Shown here: positions 12,450-23,554 of the stretch, piece after piece
Numbering within the stretch: the stretch's first letter is position 1
How the letters are laid out: every line of letters begins with the position of its first letter
Assembly (NCBI GenBank): GCA_038373885.1
Contig: JAWZYV010016535.1
Coordinates: forward strand, 62,001-126,000
Length of the DNA stretch: 64,000 nucleotides
DNA from: Cheiracanthium punctorium
Lineage: Eukaryota; Arthropoda; Arachnida; Araneae; Cheiracanthiidae
Direction: 5' to 3'
Translations under genes and position numbers: made by a program
The notes under the pieces: model-generated
Database searches by the model: none
Seen by the model: only the letters and a program-made list of their open reading frames with translations
Told to the model about the DNA's origin: nothing

Positions 12450-13060
12450 ATCGTCCAAGCGCGGCTTCAGACTGAATTCTGTGAGGGGGTATTGAACATT
12501 TTACTTAGGTATATAAATTGTTCAAAATGCAAATTCAACGTGTAAAATCGTGAAGTATGCGAATCTAACGTTATAAAACAGAATTTCGAAGGGGGACATA
12601 GCCTCCATGGCCCCCTTGTGGGAGCCGTCCTTGAAATCGTCTTGAATCAGTGAAATCGTAAAAACAATTGAAAAAGCACAATGCAGCCCACCTCGCAATT
12701 TGGTTTTGGTCCATGGGGCAGAATATGGGTTTTGGAGTGTCGTCTCTGATTGGCTAATTCTCTGATGAGGTCATGTTTTCTATAGCAATACACCTTCAGC
12801 AGACTTTGCAGATGGACTGATCTCACGGCAGAGAAATAAGAGAGTGAGAAAGAAAATATACTTGTTTATCCACTTAACATTTATCTTTGTCGTGTTAAGA
12901 AATTATGAATATACGTATAAAAAATTTTTAAAATAAGTAAGGTAGATGGTATTTTCTTTCAATTTGTGATATAAAGCAAAATTTAAAAACAATAATAGCC
13001 TTATTTTCAGTTGCCCAAGCACAGCTTGGGTTGCTTGGGTGGAATGCACGTCACTGATAA
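12450..13060. other. Mixed repeat debris, nothing assignable
   Basis: Contains a short C/G-rich block (GGCCCCCTTGTGGGAGCCG, around 12610) and CCCAAGCACAGCTTGGG at 13015-13031. No terminal repeats or frame could be defined. Confidence 0.35.
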
Positions 13061-13849
13061 CCACACATATGAAATTACACTGGTTTGTAGTAAAAATTGA
13101 TTGAGCATTAAAATGAAGACTGTATAATATTTAGCTCCATCATTCGAAATTTTACTGGGGCGTATGTGCAAGCTAAATCCGTATTTTCGTATTGCGGTAG
13201 TCTTAAGACGTCCTTCACTTTCTAATGAGGATCTAAATTGTAGGGAAAATCCCCGGGAAGACAGAAAATAGCTTTAAACGACATTCATTTATGTGAGCTG
13301 CTTTATTGTGGCATATACGGTTCCTTGAAATTCCATTTTAACTAAGTCGACATTTTTTAAGTTGATTTTTTCAAAGTTTTTAGTCCAAGTATAATTAAAG
13401 TTTATATATGTCGTTTTAAAATATGATGTATTAATTCATAATTAATAAGGAGAGAAATTGTATTCATAAAACAGCCGTTATCTTTCAGATTTTATTAATT
13501 ATACTAGCGGGGTACCCGTTCTCCGCACGGTGGGAAAAGAACATTTTCCTGACACATATAATTAGAATTAAACCCATTGATGCGGAATCTATAAAAGTAA
13601 AAAATTATTTAAATCGTGATGAAACGTTTACGCCATGAGTGCAAATCGGGGATGACTGCAGCAGGATTGCACAAAAACTACGTCAGTGTCACTGGCGATC
13701 AAAAAAGAAGCAGCTTCTCTCGGATGACCTTGCCCATGCTTTTTCTCGATGGATCCGGTATCGTAGACTGCTTCTATAAGTTGCACACAACGCTGGGCGT
13801 TCAATTGAACTCTCTACAAATCTCGAGACTATCCTGCTTCTAGTCTCAA

Positions 13850-14108
13850 CGCATGGGATCTAGGTCAAGGGGTGGGTGTGTCCTCCGAGGGTGTCTTTCT
13901 AAGGGGTCTTAACTGGTATTTATGCTATACGTTTTGGAGGAAACCAGCCATATGTTTCCTAACATATGCATGTTGCGAGTACTGTTTTATTTTCCGAACG
14001 GAATACAGGAAAACTCCAACTGTTAGGTCGGCGGACGCGATCTGTTTTGAACCAGAAACCTTCCGTCTCCCAGTTCAGGGCGCTAAGCGCGGCCACTGGT
14101 CGGTCTAA
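13850..14108 (-). mobile_element. tRNA-derived SINE (family A)
   Basis: On the minus strand it begins with an A-box-like AGTGGCCGCGCTTAGCGCC and a B-box-like GGTTCAAAACA. A body shared with 31819-32099 follows, including GCATAAATACAG and CTTAAGACCCC-type segments. It is inserted in the first family 1 copy. Confidence 0.75.
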
Positions 14109-15537
14109 GTCATTGCTAGGGGAATATTATAAGCAATTGGGACCTGATTGTAATAATGTCATTCTCGTATTATTATTACTTATATCTCTTATCATTTGAT
14201 TTATTTTTTATTTTCATTTCATATTCCCGACTTTTCATACTCTCTTGATTTTTGGGTCTTTGTGCATGCACATATTCAATTATCATTCCCCATTTCCGTT
14301 ACTGTTTATGTAGTTCTCCCTTTCAGCACTTCTACACCAAAGGCGTCAATTTGCATTTTCCTTGTTTCAAGAAAAACGCACGCTTACTAAGTTTCATTGC
14401 TTCAGTTTATACTGATTAATCGATTTTCTTGCGAACTAATCGGAATTAAGCTTTGACATAGGAATTAAGCTTTGAGGCTTTGACATAGTATACAGGATTT
14501 CTTAAAGACCTTGAAAATGAATTTCGCGTTATTGACGTGGTGATTGTGGTAATGTTCTAATTGTGTCATATCCAATGCGTTTTCATTTTTCGAGTCAAGA
14601 GCAGTAGAAATGATTGTTTTTCACTTAATTGTTAAATTTAACAGCTTGAGTGGCAACAACGGATTCCGTAACTACGGAAACTGTAGAAATATTAAAAATA
14701 GAACATGAAATGAAATTAATTTATGCTTGCTAGAACTGCTATATTGGCATAATTAACGCTGATAGTCGATGGCAAATAGCCAAAATGAATCGTAAATTAA
14801 ACTTCACAGTAAATACAATAATTTATAAGCAATACCAGGTATATTTACCAGGCTTAAAAACATTCTCTTTCATCTCCAAAAATTTTCGTATTTATACAGA
14901 ATTCCTATTTTACTATACCCTGCTTGCCGGGATTTAAAAAAATTATCTATCCATCTGCTCGTAACTTTGGCTCATCTCAATCGTGCCATAGAATTAGCAA
15001 TACAAACGCAAAAAACACACACTATTAAACACGGAGTTACACTACATTTGAATATTTATGGCCAATTTTTCTAAGAAAGGTACTAGAATCCGCGTAAGCC
15101 ATTTTGCGAGATTTTTTCTTTCTTTTTCTCAGAGAATCATTCTAAGCACTGATTTAACAGCAATCAAAATGGGAAATAGCTATTTGTGTATGGCTCGATC
15201 GCCAAAAATTAATGCAGACATTTAAATGAAAAGTAGCATAGGAGTATTTTAAATTATCAACCATAACGTGTTTTATTTATTCTAATTTACCAAATGCAAG
15301 AATTTCATTTCTTTTCAAATTTCGTGGCATTCACCCAAGTTAATTCAATTTACTTTATTTGGGGAAAATTCCAAAGATCGATCGCTTAAAATCGCCTTAA
15401 TAATTGCACTATTTCTGCATGGAAAATTAAAGTTTAACGCCGTATTCTCATAAAACCTACACACACAAACCTAAACCTATTTCTGTTCGCTCGCAGTAAA
15501 TTGCGCCAAGCCCAAAATTGTGCAAATCGGTAGAACC

Positions 15538-16003
15538 ATGGCTCACTGAGATAAATACAGGCTGTCCGAAAAGCTCCGCTTTTGCGTACGAATAAATTTT
15601 CGCTTCTTCGCCGATTTGTCGCTGTTACCCAACTGTATCACTGTTGCTAACTCTTCCGGAGAAAATATGCATAAAATCAAAATTTAAAGAATCCGCAAAT
15701 GGCTAACAATATTTTCAAGCTGAGAAAAAAAGTAAAATTTTTTTTTGGCGTTTACGTGCTTGCTCTGGTGAAATATGCTTATCTGCTAATGCTCTTTGAG
15801 ACATTTGGACATTCATTTCCGATTTACGAAATACTTCGGTATTGCCAGTTTACCAAGATCTTTTTCTCCGGCAGAGTTGGCAACAGTGATATACAGTTAG
15901 GTAACAGCGACAAATCGGCGAAGAAGCGACACTTTTCTTGTACGCAAAATCCCATAGGAGAAACTAGTTTTCGGACAGCCTGTACTTATCCCAGTGAGCC
16001 ATA
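15538..16003. mobile_element. Mutator-like foldback MITE with 9 bp target duplication
   Basis: Ends ATGGCTCACTGAGATAAATA and TATCCCAGTGAGCCATA. The inverted repeats exceed 100 bp and include GCTGTCCGAAAA, CGCTTCTTCGCCGATTTGTC and its complement. The flanks are the direct repeat GGTAGAACC (15529-15537 and 16004-16012), a 9 bp duplication typical of Mutator-like elements. The homologous positions in the other family 1 copies (near 21683 and 58100) lack it, so they serve as empty sites. Confidence 0.85.
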
Positions 16004-17190
16004 GGTAGAACCTACTACTTTCTCAAAATATGCCATATCATCCATTTTATTTTTCGCCAAACTATAAAATATACGGTTTAGTTTCGGAAATCTCCAAATC
16101 CTTATTCTTTTAATATAAAAACATTGAATTCCTGCTCTGATTTCCCACAGACGATATTTTAATGAAAAAATAACCTAGCAAATATTCTATACAGGAAATA
16201 AAGGATTTTTCTTTTATTTTTAATTCAAGTCTAAATCATGTACTAAATTCGCCAAACATGGCAACCTCGATGCTTATTTCTCCTTTTTTTGACTACAGGG
16301 GTAACAATCGCGGAATTCAGGAGAGCAAAAATTGGCGATTTTGACGGGTTTTTTTATCAATTAATATCTCCTAAACTAATTCGAATTTCGAAATTTAATT
16401 CAGCGGAAGACCTTCCTCGGAATTTTTCGAATCCGGGGACACCTCGAACGAAATTCAACTCCCAGCCGTTTCGGAGGAGATGATGTTACAGACAGACGCG
16501 CACATATTTTAATAGTATAGACTAGCTGCTTGCCCGTTCTCCGCACGGTGGGAAACGAATATTTTCCTCACACATATAATTCGAATTAAACCCAGTAATG
16601 CGGAATCTCAAAACGTGAAAAAAATACTTGAATCGTGACTAAAAGTTGACGTCATGAGTGCAAATCTGAGATGATTACAACCTGATGACACAAAAACTTT
16701 GTCAGTGTCACTGGCGATCAAAAAAGATCTTTACGGTATGCAAATGAAACTTCTCTCTTTCGAAAAATGCTTGATTTCTACTTCATGTAATTTTGTTTTT
16801 TAAGCTTAATTATAGCATTTAATATATACCAGATGCATAAATTACATGATGTTGACAACTATTTTATTTTATCTTGCATTTCCTAAAGCGTGGACAATGC
16901 ATTAGCGCAGTTATTTTGCAGATGACTTTATTGATTTTCACCAAAATTAACAAAACCTACATGAAATAATATAAGCACCACGTACGTATAAGCCAAAATT
17001 GCACACAGTTTTCGTGAAAATCGTCCCATTTCAAATGAAAACATGTGTGACGTAACTTCTGCGATAAAGTTTATCACCCTTACTAAACTCTTAATGCAGT
17101 GTCACACTTGTTACATAAAACTGACGTTGGTCTCACTGCCAACTCGCTTTAAATAAATAACTAATTTAATGTTTTATTTTTAACAATTTA

Positions 17191-17520
17191 CAGTAGACCC
17201 CTTCATAACACGGGTCTACAACACGAATTCGTAGAACACGGCGAAAAAATTGTGATCGTTTTCGTGTAACACGTTAAAAGAGACTCGTACAGCACGGTAA
17301 AATGAGACATATGTTCTGATATTATGACGCTTTAGCTCCTGTAATTAACATAACTTTTGAATGGCAATACCAAACATCATTGTATTTCTACGGAGTGCAA
17401 ATAAGTTTTGCCGCGATTATTCCGCGCAATCCGCACTCCAGTTGGAGTATAGCGCAGGACCCGCACAACACGGATTCCTATCACACGGAACGTATCTACC
17501 GTGTTATAGGGAATCTACTG
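17191..17520. mobile_element. pogo/Tigger-like MITE
   Basis: Ends CAGTAGACCCCTTCATAACA and TGTTATAGGGAATCTACTG are inverted repeats flanked by TA on both sides (17189-17190 and 17521-17522). The internal AACACG motifs recur. This fits the Tigger terminal consensus. About 330 bp, no coding. Confidence 0.85.
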
Positions 17521-17718
17521 TAGTTGCACAGTGTCAAATTCAAAAGAAAATTCTAGGTTGCCGTATTTAGTAATATTTCATCTCACCTTGGTGGCAAATA
17601 TCCGAACTGTATCAAAAGTAAACTTTACAAAATTTTTAATTCTGTATAACCCTCGAAAAATCTTCGGTGTTTACCATCTACGACGGTTTTTCATGACGTG
17701 ACAACTTATGCTTGCGTG

Positions 17719-17882
17719 CAGTGGCGTAGCCCAGGAGGGGATAGGGGGTCACAACCCCCATGAGGAGTTTTTTGCCATACAAAATGTATATTATTCACTC
17801 CCTTATCACACACGCGTATACATATATATGTGAGCTGCAGTAGTCGTAACACCCCCATGAAAAATTTCTGGATACGTCACTG
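17719..17882. mobile_element. MITE, CAGTGGCGTAGCC family
   Basis: Starts CAGTGGCGTAGCCCAGG and ends TCTGGATACGTCACTG. Same family as 11510-11655, opposite orientation. The adjacent 8 bp flanks (CTTGCGTG and CTAGCGCA) agree at five positions, a possible worn hAT duplication. Confidence 0.7.
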
Positions 17883-17978
17883 CTAGCGCATAATTGATCA
17901 TTTTTCTTTTCATGTATCAGTGATCAATATACTTCAGGATGAGAATCTCCATTGAAAAAAAAAAATTGTTCTAAATAA

Positions 17979-20124
17979 TGTGACCCCAGAAAATGTTGTA
18001 TTGTTTTTGGGGGATAATGTTTTTTACAAATCAAAAGCAGTAATTTTTATTTTAATTGTTTTAACCATTAATTATTTATTTTCTTAATACTTGTAATTAA
18101 CTTGGAAGTTTAATTTAAATACCTTTTGTCAGGAGATATAATGGTCTGGATGACTCTTCTTCTATAACTCAATAGCTAACTTCTTTTAAATTACCACTAA
18201 TTATCCTTTTTTGTTGGGACCCTTTTTTAAATAATTACCTTTTCTTTAAATTAATTCTGCCTTTGTTTGCCCGGTCTCCGGAGGTGTAATTTTAATTATC
18301 AGGTAAATTCTGTCGATTTTCTGCTGACTATTAAGTTTCCCTCTCTCTTCAATAGCCTAACTCATTTCTTGCAATATCTTTTGTTCATGTCCGGTTTTTA
18401 ATTAGTTTTACTCTCTTCTAATTTTAATTTTTATTCCAAATTTTACCCAGGGTTGTCTCGGACGATTAGCTATCTCCCGCTAAAATTTTAGAAAATTTAA
18501 TAACGTTTTTAAGGCCCTTATGATCAATTAAGTCTTTTTCCCCATTTCAAGATGGCCGTTCTTGCCTGCGTTTCTTCTCGGCCAGGTTGGTTTCTTTCCC
18601 GCGTGCAGTAGTTGCTGGCCGCCATTTTCTTTTTCTCGCTTCCTTCCCCCGTCGATCGAATGTTCTCGAAGTTTCCCGGCTGAGATGGCGCGCTCTGATT
18701 GGTCCCCGCGGCCGGCGTCTCTTCGAAGCTCCTCAAGCTGGCAGCGAAAAGCGTCATTCTGAGAGCTGACGCGGTGCTGTAAGGAGGGTGATTCCCGGAC
18801 TCTCTTCTCGCTCCTTTTTGTCCAAGTTCGACGTTCGTCGCCCCATTAAGCAACTTATAGGACGTGATCCCCCAAAATCGGAGGCCAGAGGGCCAGGACT
18901 AATGATGATCACCATGTAATTTTCTTTTTCCCCTTTTTGTTTTTTCGGCCAACATGCCGATGCGACACAAGCTGCCACCATTGGATGTGAATTGGGCGTA
19001 AGGCCCCCACCCCCCTGTGTTTTTTCACAAGCGGCGATGAAAATCTACCGGAATTGACGTCTCGCACTACGTTCACCATTTTGCCCTGCCCGGGAGACGC
19101 TTGTGTTGACTGGAACGCGAAGTCCCCGACACCTGCCGGAGTTCCCTGACCAGAGGAGAGACCAAGATGCCGCCTCCGGATGCCATCAGTGACCGTCCGT
19201 TGGTTCCCTGAAACGCCGAGACCAGACCTGCCATTGGATCCGTGGGTGAGATCTGACCAATACCTTTTTTCTATCTACCATTTCTCCTCCACGAGCTGGA
19301 TCAGCGACTTCATGCTTCAAGCTGTGCTAGAACTATCCCTTTTGTTTTTATAATGTTTAATGGGGGGGGGATTAAATAACAAATGCTAAATTTTCTTTTT
19401 CAACTTTGTGTGCCATTCTAATGTATTGCTTCCAGTAACGATGTTTAAATCCTTTTTGTTAAAATCATAATTGTGGATGCCATGTTGATTTCTGGTTTGG
19501 CCTAAGCTAATCTCTGTAATTGTTTGAGTTGTTCTGCACATCAATGTATTTTGCTGCACCCTTTGGTGTAAAAAATCGCAAAGTTCTTTTTTTTGTTTTG
19601 TAATTTCTTTATTTTGGCAATTGTTTAAACTAACCTGTTGGATATAAGAGGTGGGGTTTCAAGTAACAGGTAGGGATTTAATGCGGGATTTTCATCACAT
19701 GCCTTGTGAGGCTAGGAAAAGGTGGGGACTTGTTTGCCCAATTTTCTTTTTTTTTTCTTTTTGGTAGGATAAATTTTTTTTTCTCATGCTGCAGCAGAGC
19801 CTTTTAACTTAAGTACTTGGATCCAATCAAACTACCTTTGTCATGACAATTTTATTTAAGCATTTCCTTTTTCTTTTTTTTGTTTTTTTGTTTAATTTTC
19901 AAGGGCTAATAATTGGGTAATTAAAGCATTCAAGTATTTTTTGTTCCTGTGCAATTCTACCACGCGCTGTAAAACCCCTGCGCAGTGTTTACTTACTTTT
20001 TCATTTCTTTTACTGATGTCGCGAGGCCACTAGCTGTTTACCCCTGTTATTTGTTAAATAAATTTGTGATTTGGTGATCTAATACGATGTCTCTGTGTTT
20101 ATTTTACCACTTTTCTAACACACA
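17979..20124 (+). mobile_element. Solo-LTR-like, GC-rich block
   Basis: This block starts TGTGACCCCAG and ends near CTAACACACA, so it has TG...CA ends. It contains a pocket (18540-19260) far more GC-rich than anything nearby, with GGCCGCCATTTTC, GCGCGCTCTGATTGG (a CCAAT-box complement) and CGCGGCCGGCG. Near its end is AATAAA (about 20058) followed by a GT-rich stretch, as expected of a polyadenylation site in a long terminal repeat. I see no flanking duplication, no primer-binding site and no pol, so a solo LTR is an inference. Overlapping ORFs of 60-109 codons on both strands at 18524-18981 look like by-products of GC content. Confidence 0.4.
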
Positions 20125-20329
20125 CTTCAGGCAAGGCTGAGATCATTGGGTTATTTTCTACACTTTCGGACACAACGCATGGTAAAATCTTAATCTGATT
20201 TTGGTAACTTGCTCAATTTAAAAATCAAATTTTTTTTAACTAAACTAAACTTTCACGGCAGTAGTAAGTAGAATACTACAAAAACTCTGATTAGCACAGT
20301 GGGGTTACCATGAGCCCAACCCAGAAAAA

Positions 20330-20490
20330 AGTTTCGGGGGGAGGGGGTGTATAGAAATTAAATTTATAAATTCATAAAAAGATAAAAGAGGCCCAATTTT
20401 TCACAAAAACGCTTCATTATTATTGTTTTGTTAACAAAATTTCAGATTTCGGGGGGGGGACCCCTGGTCCCCCCGGGTACGGCCTGGGGG
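20330..20490. mobile_element. G-tract MITE fragment
   Basis: Left GTTTCGGGGGGAGGGGG and right TTTCGGGGGG...CCCCTGG segments resemble the element at 50172-50299 (ATTTTTCGGGG...CCCCTGGCTACG). The ends are worn. Confidence 0.4.
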
Positions 20491-22166
20491 TTACACAAAT
20501 ACGCGCCGGACATACGCTCTTGTTTATGTCCGGAGGAGCATGTACATTAGTGCTTGTGTACTGCTCCGGATAATCTGCCAGCAAGGCAGCAAAAATTGAC
20601 ATAAAAATGGCACCCACACGCGAAGGAAATAAAATTAAAGGTATATAGAATTACATGAAAACTTCGATTATTTTTAAAGTGCATGCCTCTTACAGTTCTA
20701 TTTGTTTCTCATTTCATGCGTTTTCACTTTTACGAGTCTTAAAAGCTGTAGAAATGAGTGGTTTCACTTAATTGTTAAATTTAATAACTTAAGTGGCAAC
20801 AATGGATTCCGTTGCTACGGAAACTATAAAAATGGAACATGAAATGAGTTATTTTTGTTTACTTTGCTAGAACTGCCATATTGGGGTCAATAACGCCAAC
20901 AGCCGATGCCAAATAGCTCAAACCACAAATTAAACTTGACACTAAAGGCAATACGCAATACTTTGTTTGGCGGAATTAAAAAAAAAATATCTATGCATAC
21001 GCTAGTGACATCGGCTCATCTCAATTGTGGAATGGAATTAATAATACGTACAGAGCTGCACTACATTTGAATATTTTTCGCCAACTTTGCTAAGAAATGT
21101 ACTAACGTAGGAATCAACATACATTTCAATTAGTAAAACAAAAAATATATTAGACAGTATTAATTACGCCTTTCTAACAGCTTTTAGTAAAAGAAACTTC
21201 CGTAGCGCTGCTTTAACAAATAAGAATCAATTATTTGTTACACAGTACTTTGATCGCCAAATGCCAACATACGCCATTTTGCGAGTTTTTTTGTTTTCAG
21301 GGAATCATTCGAAGCATTGATTTAACAGCAATCAAAATGGGAAATAGTTATCTATCATTTATATGGTTCCATCGTTCAAAATTTAATGCAGGCATATTAT
21401 TGATAAGTAGCAGTCATTTAAATTATTATTAACTATAACGGGTTTTAATCACCGTTAACTGCCATGTACAAAATGCGAGAATTTCAATTTTCTGAAATTT
21501 GGCGGAATTCCTCCAACTTAAATCAGTTTACTTAATTTTTGGTGAAAATTCTATAGATCGTTTAAAATCGCCTTGATAACTGCATTATTTCTATAGGAAA
21601 AATCGAAGTATAGCGCCGTAAAACTTATACTTGTTTCGTTACGCTCTCAGTAATTTGCGCCAAGCCCAAAACTGTGCAAATCCACAGAACGTACTACTTT
21701 CTCAAAATCGCCAAATGAGCCATTTTTTTTCGGCCAAACTAAAAAGTATACATATTAGTCTCGGAAATCTCTCAATCTCTTATTCTTTTACACATAAAAA
21801 ACATTGAATTCCTGCTCTGATTTAACATGAACGCATATTTTAATTAAAAAATAACTTAGTAAATAATCTAAACAGAAAAAAAAATATTATTCTTTTATTT
21901 TTACTGCAGGAGTATAAATAATTTAATAAAATAGCCAAACATGGCAACCTCGATGCTTATTTCTCACTTTTTTGACTACAGGGGTTACAATCGCGGAATT
22001 GCGGAGAGCAAAAATTAGCGTTTTTGACGGGGTTTTTTATCAATATCTCCTAAACTAATTCGAATTTCGAAATTTAATTCAGCGGAGGTTCTTTCTCGAA
22101 ATTTTCCGAATTCGTGGATACCTCGTTCGAAACTCAACTCCCAGCCGTTTTGGAGGAGATGATGCT

Positions 22167-22212
22167 ACACACACACACACATACACACACACAGACACAC
22201 AGACAGACGCGC
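22167..22212 (+). repeat. (CA)n/(CAGA)n microsatellite
   Basis: Imperfect run of CA with ATACAC and CAGACA interruptions at the 3' end of the second family 1 copy. Confidence 0.9.
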
Positions 22213-22705
22213 ACAGATTTTAATAGTATAGATGTTTTAAAATAAGTTATTATGAATTATATTCAATATTTTAGAAGGTGCTGCTTATAGTTTAAAATTT
22301 ATTTTTAACAACTGGCGAGGTCATTCATGAGTGCTTTGTGACTCATACGAAAAATAGAGTTAAAAATAATTTAAATTTTGCATGTTGTTCCCTTTATATA
22401 AAAAAAAAGAAATACGTATAGGGTAAATATCAAACAAAGAGGGTCGCCATTAAACTCTCATAACTTGAGTTCTTTTTTATTATATAAATGACTCTCTGAG
22501 ACAAAACTTACAATACAAAGTAATAGAGAGAATTTGCTGAATTGAAAGATACTTTTATTTTGTGTGTTCTATAATTAAAACTCAAAATCTCCATTTCTTT
22601 CTGATTTTTTTTTTCCTACGTTGTACATAATTAAGCATTCTTAAGAATTCTTCCTCTAACAAAGCAAATTTAATTAATGGTTTTAGGCAGAATAAGTTAC
22701 ACTAC

Positions 22706-22871
22706 TTCTCCAGTGGGCATATGAATCTTCATTTTCGTTTTCATCATAGACTCTCAGGCAGTAGAGTCCGAAATCGGTGACCTTCAAAACAAATCTGCTG
22801 TCCACTACGCAGTTTGACGACTTGAGATTTCCGTGGGAGCGGATGTCGCTGCTGTGGAGATATGCCATTCC
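22706..22871 (-). CDS. Receptor guanylate cyclase, catalytic-loop and DFG exon
   Basis: This exon encodes [20 protein letters not shown], then a stretch ending in TDFGLYCLR and an acidic loop. The kinase catalytic-loop HRD motif is replaced by HGN, so the proton-accepting aspartate is missing. This is the hallmark of the guanylate cyclase pseudokinase domain. DFG is intact. The acceptor is CTATTTTAG. The donor is ambiguous: exon end at 22706 (A|GTAGTG) gives ...AHWRR-KLWTAPE, and end at 22703 (A|GTGTAA) adds one serine. Both keep frame with the next exon, which supplies GA to complete the arginine codon. The tail ([13 protein letters not shown]) is longer and more acidic than I recall in vertebrate NPRs. 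Confidence 0.93.
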
Positions 22872-23554
22872 CTAAAATAGCAACAGAGAATAAAGCCCAT
22901 TTCAATCTAAATACACTAAAAGTTTTGTGCTTTAATATTGGAAATGAAGACCAAAAATAAACGAGACATGTAAATTATGCAAATATAGTTAAACACTGTC
23001 GATAATTTTAAATGTGTACATATGCAGCAGTACACATTACGCCTAATAATTAAAGAGAGAACGGGCATTACATCCCAAACTAAGAACTTTATTTCAATTT
23101 CACAGTGGCATGGATTAAAAATAATACCTATGTACGTCCACAAATTGATTAGACCGACACAAGGTATTAAGAGTCCCGAGTCCCGATTGTCCCGATTGTG
23201 TATTTCCTTCAGTCTGTTTGTCGCAGGAGAATGAAATGGTTCTCAATGCACATCAAAACAGATTTTTGTACTCTAAATCCACCCTATTCACCAGATTTTG
23301 TACCTGCAGACATTTTTATATTTTCTAAAACTAAATGTGCTTTAAAAGAGGAACCTATCAATGACATCTAAATAATAGAAGTCCTGTCGATAACGTTTCC
23401 GGGATCGACTCATTTCTCCCGGACTCGGTGCATCGGCCATCGTTGGCCATGTTGACATTTTGATAAAAAAGGCATTTTATCTCTAACTAAAAGCAAAAAA
23501 TTTTTGTACAGTTAGAAAGATCTCTAAAAAATTAACCTTTTGTTAACATGCCGC

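Larger units (their letters stand above)
13503..16520 (+). mobile_element. Unclassified repeat (family 1), first head-to-tail copy
   Basis: Starts ACTAGCGGGGTACCCGTTC and ends GACGCGCACATATTTTAATA-GTATAG, where the next copy begins at once. The 3' half (14575-16520) is homologous to 20690-22231 and, in part, to 57660-58410. It carries a minus-strand SINE (13850-14108) and a foldback MITE (15538-16003) as later insertions. No reverse transcriptase or transposase frame is visible. Confidence 0.65.
16521..22231 (+). mobile_element. Unclassified repeat (family 1), second copy, expanded by insertions
   Basis: Begins ACTAGCTGCTTGCCCGTTCT directly after the first copy and ends GATTTTAATAGTATAGAT. 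The first 220 bp or so match 13503-13720, and 20690-22231 matches 14575-16520. The middle holds a pogo MITE (17191-17520), a CAGTGGCGTAGCC MITE (17719-17882) and a GC-rich LTR-like block (17979-20124). The single-copy reading is inferred from the matching two ends. Confidence 0.5.
7975..22705. other. Receptor intron, 14.7 kb
   Basis: Separates the DFG exon from the APE-loop exon. It is packed with the repeats listed between 8342 and 22231. The parts between them (10900-11500, 11660-12450, 13060-13500) show AT-rich sequence and no supported gene. Confidence 0.8.

Noticed and set aside
15699..16004. 101-codon plus-strand ORF as a gene
   Set aside because: It lies inside the Mutator-like foldback MITE and is explained by its inverted repeats.
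18524..18981. Overlapping ORFs up to 109 codons as a nested host gene
   Set aside because: They occur on both strands in a GC-rich pocket where stops are rare, with no domain and no splice or start context; the block looks like an LTR.
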